A DNA stretch of 64,000 nucleotides from Rhodospirillum sp047263945. GTDB taxonomy: Bacteria; Pseudomonadota; Alphaproteobacteria; Rhodospirillales; Rhodospirillaceae. Below the pieces are notes generated by a model. That model saw nothing but the letters and a program-made list of their open reading frames with translations, ran no database searches and was not told where the DNA came from. Both the position numbers and the translations under genes were made by a program. The stretch spans positions 62,001 to 126,000 of the forward strand of contig NZ_JBLAVB010000004.1 in assembly GCF_047263945.1 (NCBI RefSeq), written 5' to 3'. This document shows positions 58,501 through 64,000 of this stretch, one piece after another (within the stretch, counting starts at the first letter, position 1; each line of letters opens with the position of its first letter).

Positions 58501-59045
58501 AGCGGCCCCTCAGCGACGAGGAATTCCAATCCTACCTGATGTACCCCAAGGTGTTCCTCGACTACGCCAAGCAGCAGGGGGAGAACGGTCCAGTAGCGGT
58601 TCTGGCCACACCGGTCTTCTTCTATGGCATGAAGCCGGGCCAGGAGACGGCCATTGAAATCGAGCCGGGCAAGTCCCTGGTGCTGCGCCTCCAGGCTATT
58701 GGCGAGACGGACGAGGAGGGCATGGCCAAGGTGTTCTTCGAACTGAACGGCCAGCCACGCAACGTCCGCGTGCCCAATCGGGCGGTGACGAGCACCGTGG
58801 CCAGCCACGAGAAGGCCGACCCCAACAACGCCGCCCATGTGGCCGCGCCGATGCCGGGGCTGGTGTCCAGCGTGGCAGTGTCTGCGGGGCAGGTGGTAAA
58901 GGCCGGGGATATCCTGTTGACCATCGAGGCCATGAAGATGGAAACGGGGATTGCCGCCGACCGGGATGGTGTGGTGGAGCGCGTTGTCGTCTCCGCCGGG
59001 TCCCAGGTGGAGGCGAAGGACCTGCTACTGGTTTATGGGGGCTGA
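55581..59045 (+). CDS. pyc: Pyruvate carboxylase
   Basis: 1154 residues, the full single-chain enzyme that makes oxaloacetate from pyruvate, bicarbonate and ATP. The biotin carboxylase domain (~10-460) opens KILVANRGEIAIR and includes the ATP loop SWGGGGRGMR and the EVNPRIQVEHTVTEE run. The carboxyltransferase domain (~535-800) has DTTFRDAHQSLLATRMR and FHTHDTSG. The C-terminal biotinyl domain has AMKMET with the biotin lysine near residue 1119. The start (MTQPTDRK) has AGAGGA upstream; the open frame extends 77 codons further into the intergenic region. It supplies anaplerotic oxaloacetate. It is followed by hairpins. Confidence 0.97.
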   Translation: MTQPTDRKIKKILVANRGEIAIRVFRAANELGIRTVALYTEEDKLSLHRFKADESYLIGTGMGPVRAYLSVDEVLRIAKQCGADAIHPGYGFLSENPEFAEACAKAGLIFIGPLPEVMRSLGNKVSAREMAVKADVPVMPATGPLPTQDMAEVAKLAEAVGYPVMLKASWGGGGRGMRVINGPEELERQVMAGQREAEAAFGNGEVYLEKLVVHARHVEVQILGDTYGNIVHLFERDCSVQRRNQKVVERAPAPYLTQEQRDEVCGAALRLARAAGYSCAGTTEFLMDADTGAFHFIEVNPRIQVEHTVTEEVTGIDIVKAQIKICEGGHIGNVDETGVPAQADITLSGHAIQCRVTTEDPEANFIPDYGRITAYRGATGFGIRLDGGTAYSGAVITRYYDSLLEKVTAWAPTPKEAIARLDRALREFRIRGVATNLAFVGNLINHPKFQDASYTTRFIDQTPELFHFTKRQDRATKLLRFIADVSVNGNPEVKNRPLPPAGPAPRVPMVLAQEPPRGTKQLLTELGPKGFAQWMLDQKRALITDTTFRDAHQSLLATRMRSHDMIQVADVYARNLPQLFSLECWGGATFDVAMRFLKECPWERLAELRKRVPNLLFQMLLRGSNGVGYTVYPDNVVRAFTLKAAEAGVDVFRVFDSLNWVENMRVSMDAVLETDKLLEAVVCYTGDIHDPDRAKYDLKYYVSMAKDLQKAGTHILGIKDMAGLCKPAAAKALVKAIKEETGLPVHFHTHDTSGLSAASVLAAVEAGADAVDAAMDSLSGLTSQPCLGSIVEALRFGERDTGLEPAIIRQVSDYWEAVRRQYTAFESDLRSGASEVYLHEMPGGQFTNLKEQARSMGLETRWHEVARTYADVNQMFGDIVKVTPSSKVVGDMALYMVGAGLSRDDVEDPAKEISFPDSVVGLMRGELGRPPGGFPEALQKKVLRGEAPFADRPGASVPAADLDALRKEAEDKAERPLSDEEFQSYLMYPKVFLDYAKQQGENGPVAVLATPVFFYGMKPGQETAIEIEPGKSLVLRLQAIGETDEEGMAKVFFELNGQPRNVRVPNRAVTSTVASHEKADPNNAAHVAAPMPGLVSSVAVSAGQVVKAGDILLTIEAMKMETGIAADRDGVVERVVVSAGSQVEAKDLLLVYGG

Positions 59046-59074
59046 TTGCCGGGGGCAGGAGCAGGAACACAGGT

Positions 59075-59138
59075 GGGGGCTTCCGCCCCCGCACCCCTGA
59101 TTGGGAGGCCCGAGGGGCCTCCCAAACCCTCCCACTTT
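59075..59138 (+). repeat. Palindromic intergenic element, family C, copy 4 (possible pyc terminator)
   Basis: GGGGGC-ttcc-GCCCCC (59075-59090), then TTGGGAGGCC-cgagg-GGCCTCCCAA (59101-59125), then ACCCTCCCACTTTT. It begins 30 nt after the pyc stop and ends in a short T run, so it probably terminates pyc transcription. The layout matches the other family C copies. Confidence 0.6.
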
Positions 59139-59223
59139 TCCGCTTGATACTTTAAGGGGTTTGACGTTGTTGGCCTGGGTCGATGGGCTGGCGGCAAGGG
59201 GCGTGTGCCATGCGTCGGCCCAA

Positions 59224-59261
59224 GAAAAAACGCCCTACCCGAGGGGTAAGGCGTTGTTTTC
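59224..59261 (-). terminator. Rho-independent terminator of tRNA-Met
   Basis: On the minus strand AACGCCTTACCC-CTC-GGGTAGGGCG is followed by TTTTTT, starting about 13 nt after the tRNA 3' end. Stem of about 10 bp with a clear U tract. Confidence 0.85.
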
Positions 59262-59273
59262 ATTACTCGAATT

Positions 59274-59350
59274 TGGTAGCGGAGGAGGGACTCGAACCCC
59301 CGACACGCGGATTATGATTCCGCTGCTCTAACCGGCTGAGCTACTCCGCC
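59274..59350 (-). tRNA. tRNA-Met (CAT anticodon)
   Basis: A 77-nt cloverleaf read on the minus strand: acceptor GGCGGAG / CTCCGCT, D-arm GCTC..GAGC, anticodon stem GCGGA / TCCGC with loop ATCATAA (anticodon CAT), T-loop TTCGAGT, and genome-encoded CCA. The G-U closing pair of the acceptor and overall sequence fit the elongator methionine tRNA of alphaproteobacteria rather than the initiator, which has a C1-A72 mismatch. A tRNA-Ile2 read after lysidine modification is a less likely alternative. Confidence 0.95.
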
Positions 59351-59450
59351 ATTCTGTCCGACCGGGGCGTTTCATCCCGCCGGAGCCGCGTATTTAAAGG
59401 GATGGCCCGACCTTGTCAAGCACATCAAACACGCTTTTCAAAATTTCTCT

Positions 59451-60572
59451 TCAACACCCCTCCCGGCTGATCCAACCACCGCCGAGAACCCGGCCCGACC
59501 CGCCCTTTTCCCCGCCGTCTCCATAAAACACGGCAGCCTGCCCAGGAGCCACACCAAAGGCCGCTCCGACCAGTTCCACCCGCGCCCAACCTGGCCGTTC
59601 GTCCGGAAACACCCGCCCCGAAACCGCCGGTGCCGCATGGCGGATCTTGATCTCTGCAGGCGTCCCCTCCGCGGCCGGGCCTTCGCCCGCACCCAGCCAG
59701 TTCACCCCATGGACGGTGATCACCCTCCGTCCCAGGGCCTCATGCGGCCCCACCACCAGACGATGGGTTTCCGGCTCCAGGCGCACCACATACAGGGGAT
59801 CCCCTGCCCCACCAATGCCCAGTCCCCGACGCTGGCCCACCGTGTAATGGATCAGCCCCCGGTGGCTGCCCAGAACCTTGCCCTCCAGGTCGACGATCTC
59901 TCCCGGGTCCGCCGCCCCCGGACGCAACTTCTCCACCACCGAGGCATAATCCCCGTTGGGCACGAAGCAGATGTCCTGGCTGTCGGGTTTGTCGCTCACC
60001 GCCAACCCCAGACGCCGGGCAATCGCCCGGGTCTCGTCCTTGCTCGCCATGCCCCCCAGGGGGAACAGCAGTTGACCCAACTGCCCCTTGGTCGTGGCGA
60101 AAAGGAAGTAACTCTGGTCGCGATTCGGATCGGCGCCCCGGTGCAACTCCGGCCCATCGGCTCCGTCCACGCGCTGGACATAGTGCCCCGTCGCCAGGGC
60201 CGAGCCCCCCAAGTCGAGCGCCGCCCCCAAAAGATCCCGGAACTTGACCGTCTGATTGCACAGCACGCAGGGGATTGGGGTTTCCCCTTTTGCGTAGGAG
60301 TCCGCAAAAGGCTCCATCACGTCTTCCTGAAAGCGGCTTTCGTAATCCAGCACGTAGTGGGGAATGCCGATTCGGTCGGCCACCCGTTTCGCATCGTGGA
60401 TATCCTGGCCCGCACAGCAGGTCCGGGCCCCCGCCCCCAGCGGCTTGCCGTGGTCGTAGAGGCGCATGGTCAGGCCAATGACCTCCTGGCCCTGTTCCTT
60501 TAACAGGGCCGCCGTCACAGAGCTGTCTACGCCGCCGGACATGGCGACGACGACGGGACCTTTAGTCGTCAT
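59451..60572 (-). CDS. mnmA: tRNA-specific 2-thiouridylase MnmA
   Basis: 373 residues. The N-terminal PP-loop motif AMSGGVDSSV binds ATP. The catalytic cysteine is in IPCVLCNQTVKF and the second cysteine in SQDICFVPNGDY. It thiolates U34 of tRNA-Lys, -Glu and -Gln using sulfur that originates from a cysteine desulfurase; one is encoded 2.3 kb away on the same strand. It lies between tRNA-Met and tenA, and a family C repeat separates it from tenA. Confidence 0.96.
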   Translation of the reverse strand: MTTKGPVVVAMSGGVDSSVTAALLKEQGQEVIGLTMRLYDHGKPLGAGARTCCAGQDIHDAKRVADRIGIPHYVLDYESRFQEDVMEPFADSYAKGETPIPCVLCNQTVKFRDLLGAALDLGGSALATGHYVQRVDGADGPELHRGADPNRDQSYFLFATTKGQLGQLLFPLGGMASKDETRAIARRLGLAVSDKPDSQDICFVPNGDYASVVEKLRPGAADPGEIVDLEGKVLGSHRGLIHYTVGQRRGLGIGGAGDPLYVVRLEPETHRLVVGPHEALGRRVITVHGVNWLGAGEGPAAEGTPAEIKIRHAAPAVSGRVFPDERPGWARVELVGAAFGVAPGQAAVFYGDGGEKGGSGRVLGGGWISREGC

Positions 60573-60603
60573 GATCTCTCATCCTCTCTTGGCCTTCGGC
60601 CAG

Positions 60604-60654
60604 CTGGGCTCTCGCCCAGACCCATTCGGGGAGGCCGGGCCTCCCCGAACCCCT
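60604..60654 (+). repeat. Palindromic intergenic element, family C, copy 5
   Basis: CTGGGC-tct-CGCCCAG (60604-60619), then a perfect 12-bp inverted repeat TTCGGGGAGGCC-g-GGCCTCCCCGAA (60625-60649), then CCCCT, with a G8 run shortly after. Between tenA and mnmA. Confidence 0.65.
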
Positions 60655-60687
60655 CCTCAATGGCAAGTGGGGGGGGACACTTCCAGG

Positions 60688-61386
60688 TTAATCCGCCAGG
60701 TCCAATCCCATCTGCCAGAAATCCGCTTCCAGGATCGTCGCTTGCCGGAAGGTTCGAATCAGGGACTCCATCCGCCCCGGACCCGCCCGCTCGGACAAAA
60801 GTCGATCCAGGGTGTGAACGGACGTCCGCGCCACCTCTTGGTAGCCCTCCCCCGCATATTCCCGGATCCATTGGGCATAGGGATGATCGTCCGTCGCCTT
60901 GTCCTTCAACGCGAGACCGATCTCCGCATAGCCAACGACGCAAGGCGCCAAGGCCACATGCAGGTCCAGCAGATCTCCAGACAGGCCCTTCTCCAGCACA
61001 TAGCGGGTATAGGCCATGGTTGCCTTGGCCTCGGGCAGGGATTCCAGTTCCTTGGCATTGATGCCCCACCCCTGGCAGAGCTTCACATGCAGGCCCATCT
61101 CGTCCAGGATGGCCGCCATGCCCATGCCCGCAGCCCGCAGGTTGTCCAGCCCTTCGGACTTATAGGCAGCCAGGGCGTAGGCCCGGGCGAAATGGATCAA
61201 AAACAGGTAGTCCTGGCCCAGATAGTGGCGAAAGCAGTCCTCCCGCAAGGACCCGTCGCCCAAACGCTGAACAAAGGAGTGGGCCACATAGCCGTCCCAC
61301 TCCTTGCGACAGGCAGTCCGCAAGCGGGCGAACAAGCTGTCCGCCGGAGCCAGGCCCGAAACGGCGTCACCGGGATAGCGCTTCAT
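60688..61386 (-). CDS. tenA: TenA-family aminopyrimidine aminohydrolase (thiaminase II)
   Basis: 232 residues, all helical. The active-site cysteine is in APCVVGYAEIG and the late glutamate in TILEADFW, so this belongs to the TenA_C branch that hydrolyses aminomethyl-HMP to HMP in thiamine salvage. An early run, REDCFRHYLGQDYLFLIHFARAYALA, is typical of the family. No other thiamine gene and no TPP riboswitch is seen here. Confidence 0.92.
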   Translation of the reverse strand: MKRYPGDAVSGLAPADSLFARLRTACRKEWDGYVAHSFVQRLGDGSLREDCFRHYLGQDYLFLIHFARAYALAAYKSEGLDNLRAAGMGMAAILDEMGLHVKLCQGWGINAKELESLPEAKATMAYTRYVLEKGLSGDLLDLHVALAPCVVGYAEIGLALKDKATDDHPYAQWIREYAGEGYQEVARTSVHTLDRLLSERAGPGRMESLIRTFRQATILEADFWQMGLDLAD

Positions 61387-61500
61387 GGGGATCTCCGATC
61401 TCAGGTAGAAGAAACCGGAAACCTATAGGGCTTGCGCGCCCCAGTCCACCATGGGAGCTTTTCCCTTGCTGCCAAGGGGAAAGCTCGAAGATCCAATGGC

Positions 61501-61830
61501 TCAGTCGCGGCTGTCGCGACTTTCCGTCGGCAGGCGCAGGGTCAGGCCATCCAGCGCTTCGGTCATGATCAACTGGCAGCCCAGCCGAGAGGTCCGGGTC
61601 AAGCCAAAGGCCATGTCCAACATATCTTCCTCTTCCTCCTCCGCTTCGGGAAGCTTGTCGTACCACTCGGGCTCGACCACCACATGACAGGTCGAACAGG
61701 CCAAGGAGCCTTCGCAGGCGCCTTCCAAGTCCACACCATTGGCGTGGGCGGCCTCCAGGACGGACAATCCGACGGCCACCTCCACGTCCTGACGGGAACC
61801 ATCGGCGGCAATAAACGTGACCTTGGGCAT
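61501..61830 (-). CDS. [2Fe-2S] ferredoxin, ISC/adrenodoxin type
   Basis: 109 residues. Cluster cysteines are in CEGSLACSTC plus a later Cys in LGCQL; the acidic run EAEEEEEDMLDMA between them is the partner-docking helix typical of ISC ferredoxin and adrenodoxin. The start (MPKVTF) has GGAG about 10 nt upstream. It probably donates electrons in Fe-S cluster assembly. A cysteine desulfurase gene lies 1 kb away. Confidence 0.93.
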   Translation of the reverse strand: MPKVTFIAADGSRQDVEVAVGLSVLEAAHANGVDLEGACEGSLACSTCHVVVEPEWYDKLPEAEEEEEDMLDMAFGLTRTSRLGCQLIMTEALDGLTLRLPTESRDSRD

Positions 61831-61942
61831 GGGGGTTCTTCTCCAGGGACTTCCGGGCAAGGAACAGATAAGTTGACCGGCGATATAGCGCCCTAAGCCG
61901 CATGGGGCAAGGGAGAGCGACCGTTCAGATCAAAATCTCCCA

Positions 61943-62179
61943 CTATTCCGCTTCCAATTCCAGCAAATCCCCCGGCTGACAGTTCAAAGCCTCACATAAT
62001 TTTGCCAGTGTTTCGAATCGGACACCCTTCACCTTCCCCGACTTCAGAAGGGACAGGTTCTGTTCCGTGATCCCCACATGTTCGGCCAGATCCCGCCCCC
62101 TCATCTTGCGCCGCGCCATCATGACATCCAGGCGAACGACAATCCGACCGCTCCGCCCATCCGCACTCAACTCTTCCAT
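61943..62179 (-). CDS. Short XRE-family regulator (YozG-like)
   Basis: 78 residues with a compact Cro/C1 HTH: LAEHVGITEQNLSLLKSG is the helix-turn-helix and FETLAKLCEALNCQPGDLLEL the closing helices. Its ATG overlaps the TGA of the DUF2975 gene (TGATG), so the two are coupled. Such pairs, a short XRE protein with a DUF2975 membrane protein, are common and of unknown function. The regulator probably controls the pair. Confidence 0.88.
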   Translation of the reverse strand: MEELSADGRSGRIVVRLDVMMARRKMRGRDLAEHVGITEQNLSLLKSGKVKGVRFETLAKLCEALNCQPGDLLELEAE

Positions 62180-62703
62180 CAGACGATCCCATCCATGTCT
62201 TCGGCCAACCGGCTGGCTTCTCCCATCACCCAGCCCAGCACCGCCATGCCACCCCCCAAGGAAAGCAAAATGAAATCCCTTGAGGTCAAGCTGACCTGAA
62301 GCAGGCGGCTTCCCACCGGAAAGCCAATTGTGAGGGCCAGAACCGCCAAGGTGTGGGCCAGCGGAGTCAAAAGCGCCCCAAGAAACAGGCAAAGCCCGAA
62401 GGTGCGAATACGGTTGGCATTCTCCCGGGTGAAGACCAAGCCAGCGGCTTGGTCATTGAAAAGCCAGGCCATGCGAACCAGACCAAATCCGACGACGGTC
62501 ACCGGAGCAGCCAGGAGGACAGCAGCGACAGCTTGCTGGAATAACGAGGAAGCCCCCTCCTCCGGATAGGTGACCCCCATAAGAGCCAAGGGGTCCGTCA
62601 CACCCCAAGCAGCAAACACGGGAAGCCCCAGGGCCAGAGCCCAGGAGGCGACACTCATCCCCCGACAGATCCACTGGACACGGGTAGGAACCAAAAGCGG
62701 CAT
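62179..62703 (-). CDS. DUF2975-family membrane protein
   Basis: 174 residues with four TM helices, the DUF2975 layout. The soluble loop includes GLVFTRENANRIRTFG, the family's best conserved stretch (F-T-xEN-xxRIR). Translationally coupled to the XRE regulator that follows. Function unknown; the pairing suggests membrane-linked control of the regulator. Confidence 0.85.
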   Translation of the reverse strand: MPLLVPTRVQWICRGMSVASWALALGLPVFAAWGVTDPLALMGVTYPEEGASSLFQQAVAAVLLAAPVTVVGFGLVRMAWLFNDQAAGLVFTRENANRIRTFGLCLFLGALLTPLAHTLAVLALTIGFPVGSRLLQVSLTSRDFILLSLGGGMAVLGWVMGEASRLAEDMDGIV

Positions 62704-62834
62704 AGCGATTTCTCCGAAATGAAAGAGCCAAAGGAGAGTCCTTCATACTCCATAATTCCGGATAAAACAGCAAAAACTTACTGTTTATCGATAAATTTTA
62801 ATCGCTAAACCCCATCGCCACCCACTGTCAACCG

Positions 62835-63965
62835 TCAGACCATCGCCCGCGTTGCGACGGCGCTAAAGCCGTCCAGAAATCGATCCACGTCCGCTTCCGT
62901 CGTGGACCAGCCCAGACTCACACGAATAGCCTCCTTGGCGGTGGCCTTACCGAGTCCCATGGCCAGAAGCACCGGCGAGGGCGCCAGGGATCCACTGGAA
63001 CAGGCACTTCCTGCCCCGATCCGCACGCCCTTCAGGTCCAAGGCCATGAGAACCCTTTGGGCCTCCAGGCCCGGCAGTCCCAAACAGCTTGTGTTGGGCA
63101 ACCGGTCCACGCCTTCCCCATGGACCACCAGTGCCGGAAAACGGGCCCGCAATTGGCTTTCCAATCGGTCCCTTAGGATGGCACAGCGGGCAGCTTCTCC
63201 ACTCCCCTCCTCCCGGACAAGGGCACAGGCGACACCGAAGCCAACGGTGCCCAACACATTCTCCGTCCCGGCCCGACGTCCCCGCTCCTGCCCGCCCCCC
63301 CGCAGGATGGGCGCAACCTCCCGACCTGGGGCCAGGACCAAGGCCCCGACGCCCGCCGGTGCACCCAGCTTGTGGCCAGAGAGGGCCAGGCTGTCACAGC
63401 CGATATTCTCCAGAGAGACCGCCAGCCGACCCGGCCCCTGGACCGCGTCACAATGGAACCAGGCGCCATGCCGCCGGCACAGATCCGCCACCATCGAAAC
63501 GGGTTGGAGCACCCCGGTCTCATTGTTCGCCAGCATCACCCCCACCACTGCGGGCGCGGACTCTCTGGCCAGAAGGGACTCCAGATGGTCCAGGTCAACC
63601 ACACCCCGGTGATCAACGGCAATGGTTGCCGCGTTGGGGGCGGCTTTGAGGATACAGGGATGTTCCGTCGCACCGACGATCACCCGCCGGGCCCTGTCCC
63701 CGCCCCCTGTTCCCACGCCAAGCCCTCCGGGGCCGAGAAGCCCGAGGGCATTGGCCTCGGTGCCGCCGCTTGTCAAGATGACGGCTTCGGATCGCCCGTC
63801 CACCAGGGCCGCGATCCTGTCCCGGGCATCCTCCATGGCTGCGCGACAGCGACGACCATCCTGGTGAATGCTTGAGGGGTTTCCATGGAGTCGAAGCGCC
63901 TCCCCCACCGCATCGACCACGGCAGGCCGGAGGGGCGAAGACGCGTTATGGTCCAAATATGCCAT
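62835..63965 (-). CDS. Cysteine desulfurase (NifS/IscS family)
   Basis: 376 residues of the class V PLP aminotransferase fold. The start MAYLDHNASSPLRP, the ATEHPCI loop, the PLP lysine in LSGHKLGAP and the catalytic cysteine loop GSACSSGS are all present. It removes sulfur from cysteine for Fe-S clusters or tRNA thiolation. The shorter catalytic loop and divergent sequence are closer to NifS/group I desulfurases than to housekeeping IscS, so its exact client is open (MnmA and the Mo-enzyme cluster are candidates in this window). The ATG is 35 bp from the window end, so an upstream partner gene could lie outside. Confidence 0.92.
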   Translation of the reverse strand: MAYLDHNASSPLRPAVVDAVGEALRLHGNPSSIHQDGRRCRAAMEDARDRIAALVDGRSEAVILTSGGTEANALGLLGPGGLGVGTGGGDRARRVIVGATEHPCILKAAPNAATIAVDHRGVVDLDHLESLLARESAPAVVGVMLANNETGVLQPVSMVADLCRRHGAWFHCDAVQGPGRLAVSLENIGCDSLALSGHKLGAPAGVGALVLAPGREVAPILRGGGQERGRRAGTENVLGTVGFGVACALVREEGSGEAARCAILRDRLESQLRARFPALVVHGEGVDRLPNTSCLGLPGLEAQRVLMALDLKGVRIGAGSACSSGSLAPSPVLLAMGLGKATAKEAIRVSLGWSTTEADVDRFLDGFSAVATRAMV

Positions 63966-64000
63966 GAGCTCGACGGAGAAAAGGAGGGAAAGGCAAGGCC

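Overview
This window is a GC-rich stretch of a proteobacterial chromosome. The best guess is an alphaproteobacterium of the order Rhodospirillales. The encapsulated-ferritin pair keeps the residue numbering of the Rhodospirillum rubrum protein, the CO-dehydrogenase-type genes are in the form II S-L-M order, the elongator tRNA-Met looks alphaproteobacterial, and the intergenic regions are full of large palindromic repeats. No rRNA, CRISPR array, prophage or complete insertion sequence was seen. Species assignment is inference.

Layout. (1) 0.1-2.1 kb: D-lactate dehydrogenase and a YbaK/ProX-type prolyl-tRNA editing protein. (2) 2.2-19.9 kb: a signalling block with a chemoreceptor, a YrhK-like membrane protein, an ammonium-transporter/diguanylate-cyclase fusion, a membrane hybrid histidine kinase, a three-gene operon (periplasmic solute-binding protein, TorS-like hybrid kinase with Hpt, PleD-like REC-GGDEF protein), and a receiver protein with a soluble multi-PAS hybrid kinase. 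Two of these proteins carry GGDEF domains with intact RxxD inhibition sites, so c-di-GMP is a likely shared output. (3) 19.9-21.5 kb: structured intergenic DNA with several repeat families, a small XRE regulator and a candidate leader RNA. (4) 21.5-38.4 kb: a type I secretion operon made of a 4370-residue repeat protein, its ABC exporter and its HlyD adaptor, coupled by 4-nt overlaps. (5) 38.4-41 kb: repeats, a fragment resembling the start of an MmeI-like methyltransferase, and an encapsulin plus encapsulated-ferritin operon. (6) 40.9-50.8 kb: a CO-dehydrogenase/xanthine-dehydrogenase family cluster (coxS-L-M, coxD, coxE, two half-size XdhC/CoxI-like proteins, a molybdopterin-binding/MocA-like fusion and an IscU-like protein). 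(7) 50.8-64 kb: GFA-type zinc protein, GNAT, NnrS, Atm1-type ABC exporter, pyruvate carboxylase, tRNA-Met, mnmA, tenA, [2Fe-2S] ferredoxin, an XRE/DUF2975 pair and a cysteine desulfurase.

The most unusual content is the giant secreted protein. Its C-terminal two thirds are six near-identical units of about 495 residues. Each unit reads as seven ~50-residue blade-like motifs plus a ~115-residue linker domain. The units alternate in two types with a DNA super-period of exactly 2970 bp. Its N-terminal VCBS-like repeats show a similar two-unit period of 594 bp. At least three families of palindromic intergenic repeats recur in the window. In three places repeat DNA supplies the 3' end or stop codon of a gene.

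Functionally, the window joins environmental sensing (ammonium, a periplasmic ligand, chemotaxis) with c-di-GMP output beside an adhesin-like type I secretion system. It also carries iron storage and Fe-S/molybdenum enzyme maturation. Any regulatory link between the c-di-GMP genes and the giant protein is inference from proximity only.
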